This document shows, in pieces, positions 15,393-22,772 of a DNA stretch of 26,840 nucleotides (within the stretch, counting starts at the first letter, position 1; each line of letters begins with the position of its first letter). A program made the translations under genes and the position numbers. The stretch is from CAYOHP01 sp964403795 [NCBI: uncultured bacterium]. GTDB taxonomy: Bacteria; Muiribacteriota; UBA6191; CAZXTJ01. The notes beneath the pieces are model-generated. The model had not been told where the DNA came from. It made no database searches and was given only the letters and a program-made list of their open reading frames with translations. The stretch is from assembly GCA_964403795.1 (NCBI GenBank), contig CAYOHP010000094.1:1-26840 (forward strand), given 5' to 3'.

Positions 15393-16252
15393 ACCCGCCG
15401 GACCCGGGCGCCCTGGCGCGGATCCGGATCGTGCTGGTCCGACCCCGCTCCCCGGGCAATGTGGGCAGCGTGGCCCGGGCCATGAAGAACTTCGGGTTCT
15501 CCCGCCTGGTGCTGGTCGATCTCCCCGAGTACCAGGACCCGGAGTTCTTCCCGGTCGAAGCCGGGCGCATGGCGTGGAAGGCTGCCGACGTGCTCTCGGC
15601 GTCCTCCCGGGTGCCGGACCTGGAGACCGCCCTCGAGGGGACGGTGCTTGCCCTGGGGACCACCCATCGCAGCTTCCCCGGGTTCCCGGCCGAGGTCCCC
15701 GAGGCCGCGGCCACCCGGCTGCTGGCTTCGACCTCGGCAGGGGGGGAGGCCGCATTGGTCTTCGGGGGCGAGGCCAACGGACTCGAGAAGGCCGAGCTCG
15801 CCAAGCTGGCGGGCGTGGTCACCATCCCCACCGGCGACCCCTATCCCGAGCTGAACCTGGCCCAGGCCGCGGCGGTGCTCTGCTGGGAACTCTTCCGGGT
15901 GGCGGGGGACAGCGGGTCGGGCCCCGGGACCGTCAACGCGCCCCTGGGGGAGGATCCCAGGGACCCCGCCGACCGGCCGGCCCGGTTCGAAGAAGTCGAG
16001 TTCCTGGCCAACCGGGTCGAGGCCCGGCTCCGGGAGGTCGGATTCCTGGAGGAGGGGAGGCCCGCCCGGGCCGGGATCCTCCGGAGGGTGCTCGCCCGCA
16101 GCCGACTCTCCTGCGGCGAGCGCGACCTGCTGCTGGGGGCCTTGGCCGCCCTGGGACGGGAGGTCCCCGGTCGGCCGACCGGGGCCGCCTCCAGAAAGGG
16201 CCCGGTCGCTGGGCCCCCCGGGCCGGCAACCTCCGGGTCCGGGGACCGGTAG
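15389..16252 (+). CDS. TrmJ-like SPOUT (TrmH-family) RNA 2'-O-methyltransferase
   Basis: 287 residues. The trefoil-knot SAM-binding motifs of the TrmJ/TrmH family are all present: IVLVRPRSPGNVGSVARAMK (15-33), LVFGGEANGL (123-132) and IPTGDPYPELNLAQAAAVL (146-164), with the NLAQA Asn expected in motif 3. TrmJ methylates the 2'-OH of nucleotide 32 in tRNA anticodon loops; related SPOUT enzymes act on rRNA or other tRNA sites, so the exact target is uncertain. A helical C-terminal extension (~195-265) as in TrmJ may help bind tRNA; the last ~25 residues are Gly/Pro-rich and probably disordered. GTG start in a GTGA overlap with the preceding gene. Confidence 0.85.
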   Translation: MNPPDPGALARIRIVLVRPRSPGNVGSVARAMKNFGFSRLVLVDLPEYQDPEFFPVEAGRMAWKAADVLSASSRVPDLETALEGTVLALGTTHRSFPGFPAEVPEAAATRLLASTSAGGEAALVFGGEANGLEKAELAKLAGVVTIPTGDPYPELNLAQAAAVLCWELFRVAGDSGSGPGTVNAPLGEDPRDPADRPARFEEVEFLANRVEARLREVGFLEEGRPARAGILRRVLARSRLSCGERDLLLGALAALGREVPGRPTGAASRKGPVAGPPGPATSGSGDR

Positions 16253-16300
16253 TCGGGAGCACAGTGGGCAGCCCTGGCGCGCCCTGGAGGTTCCCTACCG

Positions 16301-17794
16301 ATGTCCCCTCGATCCCTCGCCCTGGTCGCGGCCCTGGCCCTCGCCCTCTCGGGTCCCGCACTCTCCCAGACCGGGAGCGGCGGCCTCGACTTCGGCGGGC
16401 TCTCGACCGGATCCGGGGGCGTCCGGACCCAGGGCTCGGGCACCGGGTCCGGGAGCGGATCCGGCACCGGCACCGGAACGGGCTCCGGCGGGCCGCGCCT
16501 GGACTCGCTCCTGGGCGACTGGCAGTTCACCTCCAAGAGCTGCACCCAGAAGCGCCAGATCCTCGAAGGGGCGCTGGCCGGGATCGACGGGTTGGACACG
16601 ACCGGCCGCAAGAGGATTCTCGAACACTTCGCCACCTACTGCTCGAGCAACACCGCGGTCTTCCACGAGATGCATGCCGCGGTCAACCGGGAGCTCACCC
16701 GCCGCATGCCGGTCGTCCGGACCGGGACGGGGGGTAGCGGGTCGACCTCCGGTACCGGGAGCGGGGTCGAGCCGAGGCTCGTCTCCGAGCCGGGTCCGGG
16801 TCGGCGACCGCTCTCCGGGGCTGCCCTCGTCGAGGCCCTTCCCACCATGTTCTCGTGCAGCCAGAAGCTCCGCTACGTCCAGGATGCGGTGCCGTTCCTG
16901 GCGAGCCGCGATCTCGAGGCCCGTCAGCGGCTGCTGGAGCATTTCGCCACTTTCTGCTCCTCGGACTCGACCCAGTTCCTGGGCCTGAACCGGACGGTGC
17001 TCGACCACTTCTCGAAGCTCCTCGAGGAGGAGCTGGCGGCGGCCGGGATCGCCGATCCCCGGCCCCCGGAGGGGAACACGGGGTCCGGCACGGGCTCGGG
17101 CAGCGGCTCCGGGAGCGGGACCGGCACCGGCACCGGCACCGGCATCGGGATCTCCCGTCCGCCGCTCCGGGTCCTGCCGATGGCGGCCCTGGTCCGGTCG
17201 CTGCCGCAGAACCTCTCCTGCACCCGCAAGGCCGAGTACGCCAAGGACACCCTGGCCTTCGTCGACGACGTCGACCTGCCGGCCCGCAAGTCGTTGCTGG
17301 AGCACTTCGGGACCTTCTGCTCCAGCTCGTCCTCGACCTTCTTCGAGGTGCTCGACCAGGTCCACGCCGGGATGTCGGCGGCCGTCCACCAGCGCCGGTA
17401 CCTGGAAGCGGCCCGGACCCCCCGTCGCGCCGGGTCCGGCACGGGAGGCCCCGCCCCCGATCGCTCGGCCCCGGTGCGGTTCCTGGCCGTCGCCAACGTG
17501 ACCGAGGTGATCCCCTTCGGCTTCTCGTGCTCGAACAAGGTGAAGGCGATCACCTCCAGCCTTCCCTTCGCCGACCTGAGGAGCGCCCGGGACGCCGAGG
17601 GACTCATGTCCCCGATCCAGTTCGGCTGCACCGGCTCCGCCCAGCGCGAGCTGCAGGCCGCCATCCACGCCCAGTTCCAGGTCCTGGGGATCTCCACCGG
17701 CACCGGCTCGGGGAGCGGCAACGGCACCTCCGGGACGGGGGGCACCGGCACCGGGTCCGGAGCTCCCCAGCGGGGTACCGGCAGCGGGAGCTGA
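16301..17794 (+). CDS. Secreted four-repeat protein with invariant Cys-33-Cys pairs and Gly/Ser/Thr linkers
   Basis: 497 residues, no firm family. A signal peptide (hydrophobic ~5-20, cleavage near ALS-Q at 22-23) predicts export. Four repeats of ~60 residues share a C[TS]xK start and a second Cys exactly 33 residues later: 81/114, 186/219, 307/340 and 410/443. In repeats 1-3 the second Cys lies in LEHF[AG]T[YF]CSS; repeat 4 is divergent (FGCTG). Low-complexity linkers of Gly with Ser or Thr separate them (~45-64, 141-155, 260-281, 467-497). The even Cys pairing suggests one disulfide per repeat. The helical pattern loosely recalls DUF4476-type repeats, but I would not assert that. GGAGG at 16286-16290 supports the ATG. 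It could be a surface or matrix protein; function unknown. Confidence 0.85.
   Translation: MSPRSLALVAALALALSGPALSQTGSGGLDFGGLSTGSGGVRTQGSGTGSGSGSGTGTGTGSGGPRLDSLLGDWQFTSKSCTQKRQILEGALAGIDGLDTTGRKRILEHFATYCSSNTAVFHEMHAAVNRELTRRMPVVRTGTGGSGSTSGTGSGVEPRLVSEPGPGRRPLSGAALVEALPTMFSCSQKLRYVQDAVPFLASRDLEARQRLLEHFATFCSSDSTQFLGLNRTVLDHFSKLLEEELAAAGIADPRPPEGNTGSGTGSGSGSGSGTGTGTGTGIGISRPPLRVLPMAALVRSLPQNLSCTRKAEYAKDTLAFVDDVDLPARKSLLEHFGTFCSSSSSTFFEVLDQVHAGMSAAVHQRRYLEAARTPRRAGSGTGGPAPDRSAPVRFLAVANVTEVIPFGFSCSNKVKAITSSLPFADLRSARDAEGLMSPIQFGCTGSAQRELQAAIHAQFQVLGISTGTGSGSGNGTSGTGGTGTGSGAPQRGTGSGS
16434..16492 (+). repeat. Low-complexity GGCTCCGG/ACCGGC-type repeat encoding a Gly-Ser/Thr linker
   Basis: Imperfect short tandem units encode alternating Gly-Ser then Gly-Thr in the Cys-repeat protein. 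Similar tracts lie at about 17080-17148 and 17697-17760. Their likeness makes them candidates for slippage or recombination that changes linker length or repeat number. Confidence 0.6.
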
Positions 17795-17825
17795 TCGCGG
17801 GTCCCGGGGAGTGGATGCGACCGGG

Positions 17826-18131
17826 TCAGAGCCTGGTCAGCCGCCAGTTCATGTCCGGCATGAAGTGGTCGGCCGCCTGCTCGCACTCGAACTCGACCCG
17901 GTAGCGGGTCCCGCAGTCCGGACAGCGCTTCAGCTCGTCCCCAAGGTCCTCGAGCCGAGCGACGCCCTCCGGGCCGTGCGGATCCGGGCAGTTCGAGCCC
18001 CAGTAGGCATGGGCGCCCAGGGAGCGGCAGAGCCCGCAGGCGGAGGGATCGCGCTTGGTCCGGTCTCCCGGCGGAGCCCGGGAAGCCGCGCCCGGCTTCG
18101 GCTTCCGGGCGCCTCCAGGTTTCCTCCCCAT
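17826..18131 (-). CDS. Small Cys-rich putative zinc-binding protein
   Basis: 101 residues starting at the ATG at 18131, which has GGGAGG about six bases upstream; a longer frame to 18197 lacks such a signal. A basic, Pro/Gly/Lys-rich N-terminus (1-30) precedes CGLC (32-35), a lone Cys48, CPDC (70-73) and Cys83. The two CxxC pairs about 35 residues apart fit a zinc ribbon. The ending (EQAADHFMPDMNWRL) is not recognised. It is convergent with the repeat-protein gene (31 bases away) and divergent from the 610-residue gene (95 bases). Function unknown. Confidence 0.6.
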   Translation of the reverse strand: MGRKPGGARKPKPGAASRAPPGDRTKRDPSACGLCRSLGAHAYWGSNCPDPHGPEGVARLEDLGDELKRCPDCGTRYRVEFECEQAADHFMPDMNWRLTRL

Positions 18132-18205
18132 GCCTGCCTCCCGCTCGGCCGCGCCGGGACAGTGTGGCACGGAGAGGTCCAGGTCGCAGGCCGACACCGC
18201 CGCGG

Positions 18206-18211
18206 TACCCT
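18206..18211 (+). promoter_or_regulatory. -10 element TACCCT before the 610-residue orphan gene
   Basis: TACCCT ends 16 bases before the GTG at 18227, with GGGAGG (18217-18222) between. It lies in the 95-base divergent region (18132-18226). No clear -35. Confidence 0.3.
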
Positions 18212-18226
18212 GCCCCGGGAGGCGGC

Positions 18227-20059
18227 GTGACCCGAGCGGAGCCCACGTTCCAGTGGCAGGGACCGGTGCCGATCCCGGATTCGCCGGCCCACCTCGAGGT
18301 CCGCATCAACCTGGTGACCGGGATCGAGTTCCCCGGCATGGGAGCGAGCGACCTGCTCCCCCACGTCGGGCCGGTCGAGACCTTGGTCGTGGCCGGCGAA
18401 CCCGCCCACTTCTACCGCTATACCCTCGAGCCCCGGGGCCTCAGGTCCCTCTACGGCGATCGCTGGCAGCTCCGCAACTTCGGTCTCTACCTGAAGAGCG
18501 GCCCCCACCACTACCACTTCCGTCTGAGCGGGGACCAGGGCTTGAAGGGCGAGGACTCGAACCTGCTCCGCGGCTGGCTCGAGGAGATCGATGCCGCCTA
18601 CCTCCGTTCCGATGCCGAGGCCCTGCGCCACACTCCCTTCCTGGCCGCGGTCCAGGCCTTCATGGCCGACTCGGGGACGCTGGCCAAGGAGGAACTCCGC
18701 TGGGTCTCCGAGGTGGTGGCGGAGGTCGGCGGCGAGCTCCACTACCTGCTCGGGCGGGACGACCCGGGCGAAGTCCCGGGACGCTTGGCGCTGCCGGCCG
18801 CACCGGGCTCCGCGGTGGCGATCGCGGTCCGGATCGGCAGCCTGGTCCGCAGGGTAGGGGCCCGATCCCTCGACGAGGTCCGGGGGAAGGCGGTCAAGGG
18901 CCGCCGGGTCGAGCTGGAGGTGGGCCCGGAGCCCGGATCGCCCCCGGAGCGGATCGCGGCCAGGACCGACGCCGAGGGCTGGGTCGCCTTCCCCGCGTCC
19001 CGGCTGTCGGGACCCCGGCGCTGGCGGATCCGGCTCGGCGACGAGGTGGTGGACCTGGCGCCGCGCTGGGGACGCCCTATCGAGGGTAGCCTCGCCAAGG
19101 GCGGGGCCCGCTTCCTCCCGGCCAGCGCCTCGGCCCCGATCGAGACCGCTCCCAGGACCCTGCTGCGCGACCTCGAGAGCGGCTACGACCCGGATACCGG
19201 CGACTTCGCCGAGATCACCCCGGGGCTGCGGCTCCCGATCGACGCCGAGGTCTTCGAGACCCTGGAGGCCCTGGAGGCCAGGTCGGAAGCGGCTCGGGAC
19301 GTCATGACCGAGTTCCGGGGCCGGGTGGCCCGGCGGAAGGGCGCGGAGCTTGCCGGCGACCCGCTCTCGCCGTTCGCCACCGGGGCGATTTCCGAGAAGA
19401 AGTTCCTGACGCTGGCCGCGGTCCGCCAGGAAGCCTTCGACGGCGAGGCACCCGGGCTCTGGACCGAGGACCATGCGCGCTGGGTCCAGGGTCTGGCCTC
19501 GGCCTACCGACGACGTCCCTCGAAGCGGCTCCGCGGATTCGTCGAGGCCGGGGCCCGGGGGTTCGCGCTCCGGGTCGAGGTCGAGAGCGAGCCCACCTGG
19601 CGCTTCCAGGCCTTCCGCCGGCCGGTGAAGACCTTCCGCGCCAACCCCGACGTGGCCCATCCCCACGGGGAAGCCATCCTCGCCCTGGTGAGGGTGGCCA
19701 GGGCCCTCGACCTCTCGGAGGGGATCCTGGACGTGGCCGAGACGCAGGGCAAACACCTCGCCGAGTTCCATGGCCCGGAGGGCGAACCTCCGGGTTGGGT
19801 GCTGGGTGCCTGGAAGGAGCGGGCCAAGCTCGAGACCCCGGCGCGCCTGGGGCTGGCGCTCGATGCCCTGGCCCGGATCCGGCCCGGGAGCGGGCTCGGC
19901 GAGCGGGCCGGCCGCCTGCGCCGGGTGGTGTGGCAGCGTTTCCTCTCCCTGGCCGGGACCGCCGGGATGGCGGAGCGGGTCCTCCTGCTCCGATGGCTCG
20001 GGGACCTCGAGTGGGCGCTCGGATCGAGCCGGATGCGCCGCGACCCGGGTGAAGGGTAG
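18227..20059 (+). CDS. Orphan 610-residue protein of unknown function
   Basis: Not recognised. GTG start at 18227, chosen for GGGAGG at 18217-18222; codons upstream in frame look non-coding and Arg/Pro-rich. No signal peptide or membrane helix is seen, so it is probably cytoplasmic. The N-terminal half has an alpha/beta look with a HHYHF motif (~104-108). A segment near residues 225-285 (AARTDAEGWVAFP, then a WRIRLG strand) reads like a small transthyretin/carboxypeptidase-regulatory-like beta module. The C-terminal ~150 residues are helical and Leu/Ala-rich (ALVRVARALDL, LALDALARI, LLLRWLGDLEWAL), suggesting an alpha-solenoid or (alpha/alpha) arrangement. It is followed 34 bases later by a TPR gene. 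Codon use matches its neighbours, so it looks native. Confidence 0.7.
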   Translation: MTRAEPTFQWQGPVPIPDSPAHLEVRINLVTGIEFPGMGASDLLPHVGPVETLVVAGEPAHFYRYTLEPRGLRSLYGDRWQLRNFGLYLKSGPHHYHFRLSGDQGLKGEDSNLLRGWLEEIDAAYLRSDAEALRHTPFLAAVQAFMADSGTLAKEELRWVSEVVAEVGGELHYLLGRDDPGEVPGRLALPAAPGSAVAIAVRIGSLVRRVGARSLDEVRGKAVKGRRVELEVGPEPGSPPERIAARTDAEGWVAFPASRLSGPRRWRIRLGDEVVDLAPRWGRPIEGSLAKGGARFLPASASAPIETAPRTLLRDLESGYDPDTGDFAEITPGLRLPIDAEVFETLEALEARSEAARDVMTEFRGRVARRKGAELAGDPLSPFATGAISEKKFLTLAAVRQEAFDGEAPGLWTEDHARWVQGLASAYRRRPSKRLRGFVEAGARGFALRVEVESEPTWRFQAFRRPVKTFRANPDVAHPHGEAILALVRVARALDLSEGILDVAETQGKHLAEFHGPEGEPPGWVLGAWKERAKLETPARLGLALDALARIRPGSGLGERAGRLRRVVWQRFLSLAGTAGMAERVLLLRWLGDLEWALGSSRMRRDPGEG

Positions 20060-20067
20060 GATGGCGC

Positions 20068-20073
20068 TAAGCT
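20068..20073 (+). promoter_or_regulatory. -10 element TAAGCT before the TPR gene
   Basis: TAAGCT ends 21 bases before the GTG at 20094, with GAGGAG (20081-20086) between. No good -35. Confidence 0.3.
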
Positions 20074-20093
20074 AGGTACCGAGGAGATTCCCC

Positions 20094-20456
20094 GTGTCCG
20101 ACGAAGAGGCCATGCTGACGCAGTACTCGCAGGCGCCGCTGGACCTGGACGAACTCCTCCGGATGCACGCCGCCAATCCCGACAACCTGCACGTGCTCGA
20201 CTGCATCGCGTTCCGGTACTACACCGCCGACGACCTGGACAAGGCGGCCGAGTTCTACAAGAAGATCATCGACAAGGACTCGAAGCAGGTGAACGCGTAC
20301 TACTACCTGGGCAACATCCAGTTCCGACGCAAGCAGCTGGTCGCCGCCATGATGTCGTGGCGCAAGGTGGTGGCCCTGCAGCCCGACTCGAAGCTCTCGA
20401 AGAACGCCGAGGAGCGGATCGAGATGGCGATGCAGAAGGTCCGGGAGATGAAGTGA
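20094..20456 (+). CDS. Small TPR-repeat protein
   Basis: 120 residues made of about two tetratricopeptide-like units: CIAFRYYTADDLDKAAEFY (37-55) with KKIIDKDSK, then VNAYYYLGNIQFRRKQLVAA (66-85) with WRKVVALQPDS. The N-terminal ~30 residues are acidic, and no export signal is seen. TPR modules mediate protein-protein contacts; the partner is unknown. GAGGAG at 20081-20086 supports the GTG start. The stop overlaps the next gene's GTG (GTGA, 20453-20456), tying it to the exported phosphodiesterase. Confidence 0.85.
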   Translation: MSDEEAMLTQYSQAPLDLDELLRMHAANPDNLHVLDCIAFRYYTADDLDKAAEFYKKIIDKDSKQVNAYYYLGNIQFRRKQLVAAMMSWRKVVALQPDSKLSKNAEERIEMAMQKVREMK

Positions 20457-21376
20457 GCCGGCCGGGCCGCGGGCCGCTCGCCTCGGCCTGGGCGTTGGCG
20501 TTCCTGCTGGTCCTCCTCGCCGGGGCCTCGTCCGGTCTCCGGGCGGAGCGCCCCGGGGCGCCTGCCGCCGGTCCGGAACGGCGCCTGGTGATCGGCCTCA
20601 GCATCGACGGTCTCCGGCCTGACGCCTGGGAACGTGCCGACACCCCCAACCTCGATGCCCTGGCGCGGGAGGGGGCCGTGGCCCGGCTCGCCGAGACCGT
20701 CTCCCCCTCCGTGACCCTGCCGTCCCACACCTCGATGATCACCGGCGTCCACCCGCAGCGGCATGGCGTGCTCTGGAACAATTGGGAGCCCGAGCGGGGT
20801 GTGGTCGCGGTCGCCACCGCCTTCCAGTGGATCCGGCATCCCGGGCGGATCCGGACCAGCCTGTTCGCGGGCAAGGAGAAGTTCCGGCACCTCGATGTCC
20901 GGGAGCACCTCGATGCCTTCGACGTGCCCGGGTACAGCTCTGCCCGGGTCGTGAAAGGGTTCCTCGGGTCCCTGCCCGAGGATCCGCCGACCGGGTTCCA
21001 CTTCCTGCACTTCCCGGAGGCGGACGGGGCAGGGCACACCTACGGCTGGATGTCGGACTCCCAGCTCCAGGTCATCGAGGGGATCGACGCGGTCCTGGGA
21101 ACCCTGCGCACCGGCCTCTCGGAACGGGGTCTCGCGGCGCGGATCTCGTGGTTGATCACCGCCGACCACGGAGGCCACGGGAAGACGCACGGGACCAACC
21201 TGCCGGAGGACAAGCGGGTACCGTTCGTGCTCTCGGGATCCGGCGTGAAGCGCGGCTACCGGATCGAGGCTCCGGTCTCGGTCTGCGACCTGGCACCCAC
21301 CGCCACCCGACTGCTCGGTCGGCCGGTGCCTCCAGGGCTCGACGGCCGGGTCCTCGCCGAGGCGCTCTCGGACTGA
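20453..21376 (+). CDS. Exported type I phosphodiesterase/nucleotide pyrophosphatase (NPP/alkaline-phosphatase superfamily)
   Basis: 307 residues, a compact NPP-like hydrolase probably cleaving phosphodiester or pyrophosphate bonds outside the cytoplasm with two zinc ions. GTG start in a GTGA overlap with the TPR gene; residues ~9-31 form a signal peptide or anchor. Catalytic landmarks: IDGLRPD (Asp52), the nucleophile in TLPSHTSMITG (Thr88), EADGAGH (Asp191, His195), ADHGGHG (Asp238, His239) and His246. All seven expected zinc/nucleophile positions are present. It is shorter than typical NPPs (about 400 residues), lacking much of the variable cap region. The substrate (nucleotide, lysophospholipid or other) cannot be read. 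Confidence 0.87.
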   Translation: MSRPGRGPLASAWALAFLLVLLAGASSGLRAERPGAPAAGPERRLVIGLSIDGLRPDAWERADTPNLDALAREGAVARLAETVSPSVTLPSHTSMITGVHPQRHGVLWNNWEPERGVVAVATAFQWIRHPGRIRTSLFAGKEKFRHLDVREHLDAFDVPGYSSARVVKGFLGSLPEDPPTGFHFLHFPEADGAGHTYGWMSDSQLQVIEGIDAVLGTLRTGLSERGLAARISWLITADHGGHGKTHGTNLPEDKRVPFVLSGSGVKRGYRIEAPVSVCDLAPTATRLLGRPVPPGLDGRVLAEALSD

Positions 21377-21437
21377 ACCCGGATCGCGGCCTGCGGCCCC
21401 GCCCGCCACCTCGCCGAGGTCGGCATCGCCGGTTGGT

Positions 21438-21462
21438 CCCCCGGAACCGAGGTTCCCGGGGG
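21438..21462. terminator. Hairpin between convergent genes
   Basis: CCCCC-GGAA at 21438-21446 pairs with TTCC-GGGGG at 21453-21462, with one bulged C. It lies just before the TAG of the minus-strand HEAT gene and 61 bases after the phosphodiesterase stop. It could terminate transcription arriving from either side. No T-tract follows. The rest of 21377-21437 shows nothing. Confidence 0.45.
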
Positions 21463-22593
21463 CTAACCGCCGCCGTACATCTTGAGGAGGTCGTCCTCCT
21501 CCGGTTCCCCCTTGGGGGGCGTCGGGGCCGGGGCGGGACGGGAGGGAGCGGGGGTGGCCGGGGAAGTCGCCGGCACCGGCTTGGCGGTGGCCGCCTTGGT
21601 GGCAGCCGGAGTCGGGGGTCGGGTCGCCTCGGGGGGCTTCTGGGTCGGCTCCTTGGAGTATCCGGCCAGCAGGTCCTCGGCGGGCTTCCGGGTGTCCTCC
21701 AGCGAGGTCGGCTCGGGGCGACCCTTGGCGCGGGCCTCGATCCTGGCCAGGGCGAGCTTGGCCGCGTCGCGTCGTTCCTTGTCGAAGGGAGTCTCGAAGG
21801 CACCCGGGCCCGGGTCGCGGGCGATGGGGGCGAGCATGGTCTTCGCCTTGTCCCCGCCCAGGGTCCCCAGGGCCGCGATCGCCGCCAGCTGGATGGGGCC
21901 GCCGCCCTCGCGCACGTAGCGGATCGCATGTTCGATGGCCCCGTCGACCCGCAACGCGGCCGCCGCCGCGATCGAACGCTCCACGTCCTCCATCCGGGCC
22001 CGGTGCTCCTCCGGCTTCTCGAGGAACGCCAGGTAGGCCTTCTCCGCTTCGGCCAGCGGGCCGAGCCCCCAGAGAGTGGCGCGGGCGGCGTTGTAGATCG
22101 GCTCCTCGCCGGTGGTGAGGGCCAGCTCGGCGACGCTCTCGGCGTTCAGCCGGGAGGAGACCGCCGGCATGGCTTCGAGGAGTGCCGCCTGCTCGTAGAA
22201 GGCCTGGCGGGCGGTGGCCTCCATGGGGGTGTAGGCGCGGATCCTGTCGACGACGTTGGGGCCGCTCTCCTTGTGGGAGAGCAGCTTGGAGAGCTCGATG
22301 GCCCGCATCCGCACCTCCCAGTCCTGGTCGCGGATCCTGGGTGCGAGGACCTTGCGGTTCCCCATCTCGACCGCGGCCTGGAGGGCGAAGTAGCGGGTCT
22401 TGGCATGCGGGCTCTCGCACAGGGCCAGGATCTCGTCGAGCTTCTCGCGCTCCTGCAGGCGACCGATCGAGAACCAGTTCACCAGGCCGTCCCCGCTGAT
22501 CCACGAGAGGGTGGAGAGGATCGGGACCTCGAAGGCCACGTAGGCCAGCGAGAGGAGCAGGACGACGAGCGGGATGGTGATGATGCGGGTCAT
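21463..22593 (-). CDS. Membrane-anchored HEAT-like repeat protein with Pro/Ala-rich tail
   Basis: 376 residues from the ATG at 22593. A single N-terminal hydrophobic helix (IITIPLVVLLLSLAYVAF, ~4-21) anchors it. Paired helices over ~45-290 fit HEAT/armadillo-type repeats (for example EILALCESPHAKTRYFALQAA, VRMRAIELSKLL, IQLAAIAALGTLG). After ~300 the chain is low-complexity Pro/Ala/Thr/Lys, closing with an acidic DDLLKMYGGG. Such proteins are scaffolds; no enzymatic motif is seen. Extending the frame upstream adds Arg/Ser-rich residues without a start signal, so 22593 is preferred. It is divergent from the PpiD-like gene and convergent with the phosphodiesterase gene. Confidence 0.8.
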   Translation of the reverse strand: MTRIITIPLVVLLLSLAYVAFEVPILSTLSWISGDGLVNWFSIGRLQEREKLDEILALCESPHAKTRYFALQAAVEMGNRKVLAPRIRDQDWEVRMRAIELSKLLSHKESGPNVVDRIRAYTPMEATARQAFYEQAALLEAMPAVSSRLNAESVAELALTTGEEPIYNAARATLWGLGPLAEAEKAYLAFLEKPEEHRARMEDVERSIAAAAALRVDGAIEHAIRYVREGGGPIQLAAIAALGTLGGDKAKTMLAPIARDPGPGAFETPFDKERRDAAKLALARIEARAKGRPEPTSLEDTRKPAEDLLAGYSKEPTQKPPEATRPPTPAATKAATAKPVPATSPATPAPSRPAPAPTPPKGEPEEDDLLKMYGGG

Positions 22594-22615
22594 GGGGACC
22601 TGTGGGACCGTCTCC

Positions 22616-22667
22616 AAGGTAGCCGATCGGGAGTGCCCTTGAAACCCCCTCGCGGAACGTCTAGAGT
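22616..22667. promoter_or_regulatory. Back-to-back promoters sharing a -35 region (HEAT gene and ppiD-like operon)
   Basis: For the + strand, TTGAAA (22639-22644) lies 17 bases before TAGAGT (22662-22667), a good sigma-70 pattern for the ppiD-like gene with a leader near 100 bases. Read on the - strand the same hexamer (TTTCAA) is 17 bases from TACCTT (22621-22616), a -10 whose start site would fall about 16 bases before the HEAT gene ATG. One polymerase would exclude the other. The ppiD leader also holds a CCGCGG-N8-CCGCGG inverted repeat (22689-22708). Confidence 0.5.
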
Positions 22668-22772
22668 CGAGCCCTCGGCCCTCAGGGGCCGCGGCCGCGC
22701 GACCGCGGCGACCGGGAGCCGACTTGTTCCCGGCAGATGCGGTCGGCGCTCGAAAGGAGCGCTCTTCCCGGG

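Noticed and set aside
16430-17790. GGCACCGG/GGCTCCGG tracts considered as a CRISPR-like or tandem DNA repeat array
   Set aside because: Units are short, in frame and encode flexible linkers between protein repeats; there are no unique spacers of regular length.
16924-18339. Minus-strand frame with (VPVP/LPEP)n repeats resembling a Pro-rich cell-wall protein
   Set aside because: The repeats are the reverse complement of the Gly-Ser/Thr linkers of the secreted repeat protein, which has a signal peptide, ribosome site and conserved cysteines.
22737-22772. Earlier ATG for the PpiD-like protein at 22737
   Set aside because: No ribosome site precedes it and the family's usual N-terminus begins at the ATG at 22773.
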